From: Bilabrum cf. latius
Lineage: Eukaryota > Bigyra: Bicosoecida > Bigyra > Bicosoecida
Direction of reading: 5' to 3'
NCBI GenBank assembly: GCA_965178125.1
Contig: OZ237753.1
Span: 930,001 to 994,000 of the forward strand
Length of the DNA: 64,000 nt
The notes beneath the pieces were generated by a model. The model saw nothing but the letters and a program-made list of their open reading frames with translations, was not told where the DNA came from and made no database searches. Below, piece after piece: positions 10,415-19,221 of this stretch. Position numbers and translations under genes: made by a program. How positions within the stretch are numbered: position 1 is the stretch's first letter; every line of letters begins with the position of its first letter.

Positions 10415-11980
10415 ATGCAAAGCCCAGACTCTAAAGATGCGTCGAAGATTGCAATGGATGCCATGTTTGCCAAGGCAGGGGCGCGCACGTCGAGGAAAGG
10501 CCTGGACCACGATGATGATGCAATGAGCACGGCAACTGCGGACGAGCTGCTGTCCACGACTGGATTTGATCCCCTTGAGCTCGCTGATCCGCTATCTGGT
10601 GCTATGGGAGGATCTGCAGGAGGCGGGAGCGCAGGAAGCGTCGGAGCCGACGAGGTGGTCCGGCTACGAAACGTTCACAAAACGTACCTGCTTGGTACCG
10701 AAGGCGTGGCCGCTTTAAGGGGAGTGAGCATTTCGGTGCGGCGCGGAGAGACTGTCATGGTTGTAGGCAAGTCAGGCTCGGGGAAGAGTTCCACTTTGAA
10801 CGTGATTGGGATGATTGACAAGCCCACAAGGGGCGACGTCTGGTTGTGCGGAGCCAGGATCGATTCAAGAACGCCCGATTACGTGATGGCCCGCATCCGT
10901 CTCAGGCAGCTTGGCTTCGTGTTTCAGAGCTTTAACTTATTGCAAAGCATGACGGCGCTGGAGAATGTCATGCTCCCGATGACGCTCGCTGGGTGGGGCT
11001 CGGCCGAGGACCGTTCGAAGCGCGCAGAGTACCTGCTCCGCCGCGTCGGCATGGGGCATCGCACCGGCCACCGCCCCCCTCAGCTTAGCGGTGGCGAAGC
11101 CCAGCGCGTCACGATCGCCCGCGCCCTCGCGAACAACCCCGCGGTGCTGCTGCTAGACGAGCCCACGGGCGATCTCGACCAGCGCAACACCTCGATCGTG
11201 CTCAAGCTGCTCACAGACCTGTGCGAACACGAGGGGGTCACGCTCGTCATGGTGACCCACGACCTCACTCTCCGCAAGCTGGCCCACCGCGTGGTGCACA
11301 TGCTGGACGGGCGCGTGCTCCGGGAGGAACACATGGACCCGGAGAGGAGGCGAGCGGCACTAAAAGAGCTGGCCGAGTCGGATGCGGCCAGGGAGCTGGA
11401 GGCGGTGCTGGCGGCCGAGCGGGAGGAAGACCTCGGGGCGGGGGGGTCGCGCCCGGGGCTGTCAGCGGGCCGGACAGGGGCAGGGACAGGGACAGGGGCG
11501 ACTGCATCTGTCGCTCCGTCGCTGCCCGGGAGTGGCACTGATGCAGCGGGTAAGGCAGGGGGGAGTGCCGGTAGCAGAGCGAGCAGCAGCGGGGCAAGTA
11601 CATCTGCAGGAACAGGAACAGGGGCAGGGGCATGGGCAGGGGCAGGGGCAGGGGCAGGGGCAGGGGCAGGGGCAGGGGCAGGGGCAGGGGCAGGGGCAGG
11701 GCTAGAACAGGGGGCTGTTCCCCGGCGAGCCACCTTCGTGGTGAGGAGGCCGACCTCGTATGCCACCTTCAGGATCGCGCTGGCGCAGCGTGTGGGCGGG
11801 GGTACGAGTGGGGGAGGGGGTCACGTTGGGGGCGGGAGTGGCGGTGGCCTGGGAGCGAGAGGACTGGAGGGGGAGCCGCGACTGACAGAGGGACACCATG
11901 GAGGAGGCGCTGCTGCCGCCTCGCTAGAAATGGCGGGGGCCACGGACACGGGGCTGCACGCCGAGCTTGGGGGCCACTGA
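10415..11980 (+). CDS. ABC transporter ATPase, LolD/MacB-like
   Basis: This is a soluble nucleotide-binding subunit of 521 aa, intronless, ATG to TGA, and one of two genes here without a TAG. Motifs in order: Walker A VGKSGSGKSSTLN (about residue 116), Q-loop FVFQSFNLLQSM, signature LSGGEAQRVTIARAL, Walker B AVLLLDEPTGDLD and the H-loop MVTHDL. The domain (GVAALRGVSISVRRGE) is the MacB/LolD/FtsE type, which usually pairs with a separate FtsX-like permease; none is in the window. A C-terminal tail carries a (Gly-Ala)n hexamer repeat at about 11,633-11,700 and Gly/Ser-rich sequence, and ends inside a 38-bp tandem repeat. The flanking eukaryotic-style tails and matching base composition argue against contamination. 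Confidence 0.88.
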   Translation: MQSPDSKDASKIAMDAMFAKAGARTSRKGLDHDDDAMSTATADELLSTTGFDPLELADPLSGAMGGSAGGGSAGSVGADEVVRLRNVHKTYLLGTEGVAALRGVSISVRRGETVMVVGKSGSGKSSTLNVIGMIDKPTRGDVWLCGARIDSRTPDYVMARIRLRQLGFVFQSFNLLQSMTALENVMLPMTLAGWGSAEDRSKRAEYLLRRVGMGHRTGHRPPQLSGGEAQRVTIARALANNPAVLLLDEPTGDLDQRNTSIVLKLLTDLCEHEGVTLVMVTHDLTLRKLAHRVVHMLDGRVLREEHMDPERRRAALKELAESDAARELEAVLAAEREEDLGAGGSRPGLSAGRTGAGTGTGATASVAPSLPGSGTDAAGKAGGSAGSRASSSGASTSAGTGTGAGAWAGAGAGAGAGAGAGAGAGAGAGLEQGAVPRRATFVVRRPTSYATFRIALAQRVGGGTSGGGGHVGGGSGGGLGARGLEGEPRLTEGHHGGGAAAASLEMAGATDTGLHAELGGH

Positions 11981-12056
11981 CGGACACGGGGCTGCACGCC
12001 GAGCTTGGGGGCCACTGACGGACACGGGGCTGCACGCCGAGCTTGGGGGCCACTGA
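11943..12056 (+). repeat. 38-bp tandem repeat (3 copies) over the ABC gene stop codon
   Basis: Three head-to-tail, apparently identical 38-bp units lie at 11943-11980, 11981-12018 and 12019-12056. Every unit ends in TGA. The first TGA is the in-frame stop of the ABC gene; because 38 is not a multiple of 3, the others fall in different frames. The duplicated unit also encodes the last residues (GLHAELGGH). Confidence 0.95.
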
Positions 12057-12265
12057 CGGCTGTTCGTGTATTCAATGCTTGTAATGTTTGGATCGCAAAC
12101 TCTTCTTGAAATCTAATCTCGGTGTGGACGCTGCTGCGGAACATGCAGCGCATTGCACTGCACCACCCGCGCGCATCCAACTACCCCGCATCCTCGTATA
12201 ATCCAAGAATACGGACGAACAGACAATCCGCCCCGCCAATCCAGACCACCCAACACGCACTCGCC

Positions 12266-14179
12266 TCACCAGTAGGACGGCAGGTCACCGTCGATCGAGG
12301 CCCGGATCTCCTTGAGCCCCCCGGCGGCGCTCTTGGCAGGCACCCCTGCCTTCGATAGGATCTCGGCGGCGGTCAGACTGCGCACTCCACGCCTGCACAG
12401 TGTCACAACGGCAGGCCCGCTTGACTCGTCCCCACCCACCGCACCCTCTGCCCCATCGTCCACGCCACTCCTGGCCCCCCGCACCCACCTCTGCACCAGC
12501 GCGATGGCCCGCTCCCTGGTGCGGCGCGATTTGAGCAGCTCCAAGGGCAGGTGCAGAGACCCGGGAAGCCGCACCACGCTCCACTGCGAGTCGTCGCGGA
12601 CGTCCACAACGAGCGGCAGTGCAGTCGGAGTAGAAGCACAGCCTGGTGCGTCGCTTCTGGTGCCGTCTCCGGCCCCGGTCGCTGCGCCCGTGCTCCCTGC
12701 TCCCGCGGGCTCAGCAGCCGCATCCTAGTCGGCACTGCTGGCCCCTGGGGCGAGTGCGGCCTGCAGCTGCTCCCGACCAGCCAGCACCTCCTCGGAGCCT
12801 GGTACGTACATGCGCCAGCGGGTGCCCGATGCCGCCGCCTTCCCCTTGGATCGTTCCCCCTGTTCCCCTGGCCCCTCTTGTTCCTCGGCGTCCCTGAGTG
12901 CTGCCTCCAGTGCATCCATCGCCCCCTACGCACCCACCTCCAGCTCACCGAGTCCCGCCACCTAGACCTACTGCCCCCCACCCTCACCCTCACCCTCACC
13001 CTCCGCGCATGCCTCGCACCCCTGCCCCCCCTCGAAGGAAGATAGACCCTTCTCCCTGATCCAGGCAGACGTCCCCTCCGCTGTAGGGCCCTTGTTCTCC
13101 CCCTCTCCCGCGCCTGCATCCCCCGACTCAGTCCCCTCCCCCTCGGCATCGTCTTCCAGCCCACCGCAAGCGAAGCAGTCCGGCCTCCTGCCTCGCATGC
13201 GGGCCGCCCGCACCACTACCCCCATCGCGTCCAGCACCAGCAGCCGCCCAGCCAGAGAGGTTCCCGCGCCCACCAGGAGCTTGATGCCCTCGCAGGCCAT
13301 GAAGGAGCCCACCACGCCCACCACGGGGCCCAGCACGCCGTCATCCGCGCATGTCTTCACGTCGTCGGCGGGAGGGGGTTCCGGGTGGAAGCAGCGGTAG
13401 CACGGTGCGCGGCGCCGCGGGGCTGCGGAACCGACCGTGGCTCTGGGAAGGCCCTCCCGCTCGCGCACCTGCTCCCAGCAGTAGACGGACAGCTGGCCGT
13501 CGCTGCCAAGCGCGGCGCCCGACACGAGCGGAACCTGGGCCGCCACGCAGGCGTCCGAGACGGTGTATCTCGCGGCGGGGTTGTCCGTGCAGTCCAGCAC
13601 CAGGTCGTAGGTTCCGCTGCCGATTAGCTGGAAGGCATCCCTGGCGTTCATGCGGCGGGTGTCCAGTGGTGTGCTCACCGCAGTGGCCGGGTTGAGGGCG
13701 AGGATGCTCGCCCGCAGGCTGCTCGTCTTGGACTGCCCCAGGCGGTCTGTCGTGTGGGCGATTTGGCGGTGGAGGTTGCTGTCGTCCACCACGTCGTCGT
13801 CCACCAGAGCGATGGAGCCCACCCCGGCGCCGGCAAGGTACAGCGCCACGGGGCACCCCAGTCCGCCGCACCCGATCACCAAGACGCGCGAGGCTTTCAG
13901 CCGAAGCTGCGACGGCGAGCCACCAAAGCCTGGCGCTATCATCTACCGACTGTATCTGTGGATTTCTGCGGGCGTTAGCGTCAATTTGCTGCTGCTGGCG
14001 GTTTCTAACGCGGCGGTTGCAGTTGATTTTGGTCCCTCCTGCCGTGCCGATTTGGACTATGTTTCCTCCACTGCACCCGTGGACTGTCCGTCAGACGATG
14101 TAAAGTGTAAAGCAGCCGCGGCCAGTCCCGCTGTAGCAGCACCGAGCACGATGCCGCCACCGAACGAGTAAACGTCCAT
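12266..14179 (-). CDS. MOCS3: UBA4/MOCS3 E1-like adenylyltransferase-rhodanese fusion
   Basis: The protein activates Urm1 and MOCS2A/MoaD by adenylation and sulfur transfer (tRNA thiolation, molybdopterin). It is intronless, 637 aa, ATG at 14177-14179, TGA at 12266-12268. The E1 domain has LTPAEIHRYSR-Q-MIAPGFGG (TAG at 13943-13945 at the invariant Gln, residue 79), then VIGCGGLGCPVALYLAGAGVG, SNLHRQIAHTT, CTDNPAARY and the catalytic-cysteine segment TCADDGVLG. Zinc-binding CYRC and CFAC pairs follow. After an acidic linker with four more TAGs, the C-terminal rhodanese domain (PLVVDVRDDSQWSVVRLPGSLHLPLELL) ends with the active-site loop CRRGVRS and closes with SIDGDLPSYW. The N-terminus has a hydrophobic GIVLGAATAGLAAAL stretch. 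TAG is needed as Gln to keep both domains in one protein, as in all known MOCS3. Confidence 0.95.
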
Positions 14180-14655
14180 TCCACCTAGGAAGAACGCGGG
14201 CGTTCGCTAGCTGCTACAGTCCCGCTGTAGCAGCTAGATTGGGGTCGGGAACGATCACCTAGGAAGAACGCGGGCGCGACCTCTCTGTCACCAGCCAAAT
14301 GTATCAACAGAAGTATATATCCGGCAAATAGATGCGCAGTCCCAGCAAGCTCAGACAATGAGGAACGATGGAATCCGATGGATCCAGCAATCGCACGCAA
14401 CAACCGGCCGAAAAATCGCACCATTGAGTATTTTCAAAACGACCAACTGCAACGACCCAAGCCCGTTTGTAGTTGCCCGCCCGCTGCATTCATTCAAATA
14501 TCCCCAAGCTTGTGCTGGGGAAGCAACAAGTTGGAGCCGTGGAAGAATCAGGCGCGTCACAAGGCCCGAGCCGCGCACTTGCCCTTGCTCTGCTAAAGAT
14601 CAGCAGGCAGCGAATAAAGAAGGCAGAGAGCAAAGGTCTCGGCTGGGTTGCTAAT
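14180..14655. other. Divergent intergenic region with hairpin and direct repeats
   Basis: This 476-bp spacer lies between UBA4 (minus) and CARM1 (plus). It holds a perfect 13-bp inverted repeat (14207-14219 and 14225-14237, 5-nt loop) flanked by two identical 21-bp direct repeats (14182-14202 and 14256-14276). The rest is AT-richer and shows no gene. The frame upstream of the CARM1 ATG is open but has no ATG. Confidence 0.8.
14182..14276. repeat. Hairpin flanked by 21-bp direct repeats
   Basis: Two identical 21-bp direct repeats (14182-14202, 14256-14276) flank a perfect 13-bp stem with a 5-nt loop (14207-14237). Eighteen bases of the hairpin (14217-14234) also occur at 14123-14140 inside the first codons of UBA4, so the element may derive from a local duplication. 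Transcriptional or structural role unknown. Confidence 0.85.
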
Positions 14656-16086
14656 ATGGCTGCTGCAAAGCCCACCGATGCGTCCGCATCTACCTCGGCT
14701 GGTGTTGCGCCGCCGACAGTTCCTGAAGGCACCAAGTCAGCCGAAGAGCAAGCTGGGTCCGGCGCGGGCACTTCCGCGAAATCTGGATCTGGAGAGTCAG
14801 CAGTCGTCGCACCGTTCGTTCCAGGAGCAGCTGGAGAGGGCACGCATTAGAATCACCCCTTTTTCCACTTCTATGGGCTGCTGCCGCACCAGCAAAACAT
14901 GATGCAGGATACTGTTCGAACGGGGACGTATTTCAAGGCGTTTGTGAGCAACCCGACCGACTTTAAGGACAAGGTTGTGCTTGACGTTGGCACTGGCTCG
15001 GGAATTCTGGCGTACTTTGCGGTCCGCGCGGGCGCAAAGCGCGTGTATGCCGTGGAGGCGAGCGGCGTGGCGGAGCACGCGCGCAAGCTGCTGGCGCACA
15101 ACGGGCTGTCCGAGCGCATCCGAGTGATCCGGGGAAAGATCGAGGAGGTGGAGATCCCGGAGAAGGTCGATGTGCTAATCTCGGAGCCCATGGGCGTGGC
15201 GCTGCTGCACGAGCGCATGATCGAGTCGTACCTCATCGGCAGGGACCGATTCCTCAAGCCGGGGGGCAAGCTCATGCCCAGCAACGGAACCATCTTCGCG
15301 GCGCCCTTCACGGACCAGGCCCTGTGGGACGACCGCATGTCCCAGTCTGCGTTCTGGAAGACGACGGATTTCTGGGGGCTGGACCTGAGCTGCCTGCATG
15401 GCGACGCCACGGACGACTACATCATGCAGCCAGTGGTGTCGTACGTGGACCCCTCCACGCTGCTGTGCGCCACGCCTGCCGCGCTGCGGATCGATTTCGG
15501 GTCGGCTTCCCCCGGCTCCCTGCACGACGTGAGCATTCCCTTTGATTTCCTGTGCACGAGGACCGCGGTCATGCACGGCCTGGCCTGCTGGTTCGACGTG
15601 GATTTCGACGGCAGCGACGCGCGCATCACGCTGAGCACGGGCCCGCACTGCGCGGGCACGCATTGGTACCAGAGCAGGTTCGTCATGAAGGAGCCGCTGG
15701 CCGTGAACGCGGGGCAGACCGTGACCGGCGTGCTGCGCATGGTGGCGCACGAGAAGTACAGCTACAACTGCGTGATCGAGGCGGGAATCAAGGGCACGAG
15801 CAAGCCGGCAGTCTCCCGCACCGCCAAGGTCAACCTGCAGGACCAGCACTACGCCTACATGGCGGCGGCGCCCGCGCCCGCCCCCGAGCCGGATTTCTCC
15901 ATCTCCCCGTATGCGAGCCCCTATGTGGACGACGGTATGGCCCCCACGAACCACACGTACGAGCCTCCCTTCGTGGGGGAGCCTCAGGGGTCCAAGTTCA
16001 CCCCCGCGGTGGGGTCGGCCGGGCCTGCCGCGGGAGGTGCGGGTGCTGCGGCTGGCGGAGCGGACGGAGCGGGGGGAAGTAGCTGA
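14656..16086 (+). CDS. CARM1: Protein arginine methyltransferase 4 (CARM1)
   Basis: CARM1 deposits asymmetric dimethylarginine on histone H3 and coactivators. The frame is intronless, 476 aa, ATG to TGA. A TAG at 14848-14850 (residue 65) lies just before HPFFHFYGLLPHQQNMMQD, the PRMT4 hallmark before motif I. SAM-binding motif VVLDVGTGSGILAYFA and AVEAS follow, then the double-E loop ISEPMGVALLHERM and the THW-loop equivalent AGTHWYQSRF. HGLACWFDVDFDG is PRMT4-typical. A standard-code call would lose the first 80 residues, including the helix that closes over SAM. The N-terminal 60 residues are Ala/Ser/Gly-rich and disordered, and the C-terminus is Gly/Ala-rich. It lies head-to-head with UBA4. 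Confidence 0.95.
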
Positions 16087-16248
16087 TTGGTCGACGCACA
16101 TGATATTTCAGTCTGCCCAAGCACACAATCAGCGATTCGCTCGCTCCCACCCTATCCAGTGGTGCGCGTGCGCGACACGTGGTAGGTAGCGGAACCTGGA
16201 TCCTCTCGTAATGGCAGCTTAGGATCCGGCGAAACATCGAAGCGTGAC

Positions 16249-19064
16249 ATGCGCTTTCCCGTTTTAATGAATGCTTGGCTAGTCGCATGCAGTGTTGCTT
16301 TCGTGTGTGCTGCAGCTGGCGATGCAGAAGATCCTAGGCGAATAGAGTACTTTCCAGTGAGTGGCGAATTCTCGTCAGGACTATCAGCACCATCGCACGA
16401 ACTAATTCATATTATTTTAGCATATCCAACATTGTTTCTTTGTAATTGTAGGCTGTGGATACGTTCGCAAGGGGGATACTGGGCGTTGACACCAGCGTGA
16501 AGGTAGTAGAAGAGCTCCCGCCTGGTCTGGCGGCTGAAGCCTTGAGGTTTGCGTAGCAGGATGCAAGTATGCAGACACGGGGAGGCGTCAGCGTGCTGCA
16601 TAGGGATACTCTACCAGCAACCGAGGTTGTGACGGAGTTTCTCGCAGGTGACGGTAGACCCTTCCAGTGCGTATTGCCCCGGCCGGCCCCGCCCCCACCT
16701 TCGCAAGAAAAGATTCGAGAGTATGCAATCAAGGATGACATGCAGTACTGTCAGCGTGTCCTTCGTCCGCGAAATGACGGTAGCGCGGACGAGAGCACGC
16801 CTAGGCACCTGCGTCGCACGCCGTACAACTCGTGCATCGTCCTGACGTCGGGCTACTGGACGTACCAGGTATGCCCCGGCCATAGAGTGCGATAGCTTCA
16901 CTTGGCTCCGGGCGAATCGATCGATCCCGTCAGCGGCGAAGTGACTGCCGTCGGTTTCCAGCCTTCCCAGGCGAGAGCCAAGGCAGCGGCAGCCAGCGGA
17001 GAGGAGGAGGAGGAGGAGGAGGAGGAGGGATCAGTGGGCGTGGGGCATGACGACTCGGGGGACGGCGACCTTGACAGCGAAGTCTCGTCTCCAGCTGATG
17101 GTGCCGCTTCTGCTGGTGGTTCTTCTGCTGCCAGCTCTGCCCAGATCGAGAGCGTCGTGCTGGACCTGGGGCGGTACCTCCCCGGGCACGACGTGCTCGA
17201 GTCGAGAGGGGACGGTGCAGTGTCCTACGTGCAGTCGTTCGAGGGCGGGACCGAGGGAAGGAAATCCACGGTGCGGTTCGTGTGCGAGCCGAAGGGCATG
17301 GTCCCGCAGGAGAACGCGCGGGGGGGCAAGGACAGCACCCATCGGCAGCACCAGAAAGGGGGACAGGCAGGTGAGGGCGATGGCTCGTACTCGGGCTCGA
17401 TGCAGGAGAGGAGGGCGAGGAAATCGGGGGCTGCGGGGCCAAAGAGCAGCTCTAGGCACCAGCAGGTGGTCAACGTAACGGAACCGCTCCCCAGGCAGTA
17501 CGATGTGGTGGTGGGCACTCGTCACACCGGGCTATGCAAGCGGTTGTCGAGCGCGAGCCGGCTGGTGGGCCGGCTTGGTGCGAGCACCTGCATCCAGGTC
17601 CCGCGCGGGTGGTGGACGTACGAAGTGTGCATTGGTGGTGAGGTGAGCCAGTTTCACCAGGTGGATAAAGTCGTCAAGGAGAAGAGGAGGATCCTGTCCA
17701 GCGGCAAGGGGGGCAAGACGAGCACGAAGCGGAGCGGCATGGGCGAGGATGATGACGACGATGAGGATGAGTAGGAAGATGAAGAGGATAGTGGTGTGAG
17801 CGGGGCTCGATACAAGGAGGTGCAGGTGCGTAAGACGGTGAGAGAGGCCTCCTTCTCGCTCGGGAAGTTCTCTCCCGAGTACGGCACGCGCATCATCCGC
17901 CCCAGCAGGGGGGGCTTCTTCGATGACCTGGAGGCGCTGGTGAGCGAGGCACCCACCAGGGAACAAGGCAAGGGCGAGGACGATGATGGTGAGGGTGAGG
18001 GTGGGAGTGCGGCCCATCGAGGTGCCTCATCATCATCATCATCATCTTCATCTTCATCATCATCATCATCAAGGAGGAGGGCCAGGGCAGCCTCGAGGAG
18101 CGGGAGCGGGAGGAGGGGGAGAGGGGCGGGCAAAAGGGGGCATGCGAACCAGCGGCCGAGGCCCAGCGTGGCCCCGCCCTTGCCCCCTCTGGTATTTAGC
18201 TAGCACGGGCAAGTGCTTGGGCCCGGCGAAGAACAGGGAGGGAAGGGGGTAGGGATCGATGTCGGTCGCAAAGGAGCACGAGGAGGAGGCGGCGAGACAG
18301 CGAGTGGGAGTGGGAGTGGGAGTGGGAGTGGGAGTGGGAGCGGGAGCAGCCCCTCGGCGGGCAAGGAATAGGACAAGGACAAGGAAAAGGGCCAGGGCAA
18401 GGAACAGGTCAGGCTGCTTGACGGCAGGGTGCCTCTGGACGCGGCCGAGCTGGGGCTGAGCTCGCCCGACCCCGCCTACGTGAGTCAGATGTACATTGGG
18501 GGCTCCAGGTGCGACCTCACGGGCAAGCCCCGAGCCACCGAGGTGAGGTTCGTGTGCGACCCGTCTGCCTCCGTGGTGGTGCTCGAGTCGCTCGAGGAGG
18601 CGCACACGTGCTAGTACAGGGTGATCCTCCGGGCCAGCAAGGTCTGCAGCCACCTCGAGCTGAGGCCCCCCAGTGCGCAGGCGGTGGCGAATGCGCAAGG
18701 GCAAGGGCAAGGGCAAGGGCAAGGTGGCGGGACAGAGGAAGGGGAAGGAGGGGATGCCTCAGTGGGTGGTCGTCTTGGGGGTGGATCGCATGCAGGCCCG
18801 GGCGATGGCAGTGACGGGGAGGAGCACGGGACTGGTGAGGCGGAGATGGAGGGGGACAGCGGAAGGAACAGCGACAGTGGTCAAGCCGAAGCGCAAGGCG
18901 AAGCAGGCGCTAACCGTAAAGATGAAGATGGGCCATTGAGCGTGCTCTCGGTCGACGAGGCCTTGGGGCTGCTTCGGTCGGGAAGCGCACTTTGCGCGCC
19001 TGCTCCGCTGGATCGAAGTAATTTGATGGCTGGTGCTGTGTAGTGGCAGCTAGGGCTCGCTTGA
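16249..19064 (+). CDS. ERLEC1: Erlectin/OS-9-like ER lectin with two MRH domains
   Basis: This is an ERAD lectin that reads trimmed mannose on misfolded glycoproteins. Exons are 16249-16356 and 16452-19064 (phase 0, 95-nt intron), 906 aa, TGA stop. Exon 1 encodes a signal peptide (NAWLVACSVAFVCAAAG). MRH 1: TSGYWTYQVCPGHRVR-Q-LH, with the mannose-contacting Gln written TAG (16893-16895). MRH 2: GWWTYEVCIGGEVSQFH with Gln written CAG, then GGSRCDLTGKPRATEVRFVC, then HTC-Q-YRVILRASKVC, again TAG. The domains are separated by acidic, Ser and Gly-Ser low-complexity stretches. Seven TAG codons occur in total. The mature enzyme lacks an obvious HDEL/KDEL (end: WQLGLA). It may equally be called an OS-9 paralogue; the two-MRH layout favours erlectin. 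Confidence 0.93.
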
Positions 19065-19221
19065 CTCGGACGGATCAGGGCAGCGGATGCTCGTGAACGT
19101 GCGTGGTGCTCGTTAAAATCCAAGGCGCACAGAAAACGGACCGATTCTGATCGGAGTAATAGTATACTACGGAAACCAGGGGCGCTCTCATATCTAAACC
19201 ACGCGACAACTGCTACCTGCA

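Noticed and set aside
10674-11320. Bacterial contamination or recent transfer of the ABC ATPase
   Set aside because: LolD/MacB-type ATPases occur in several protists; the tail repeats and base composition match the neighbours.
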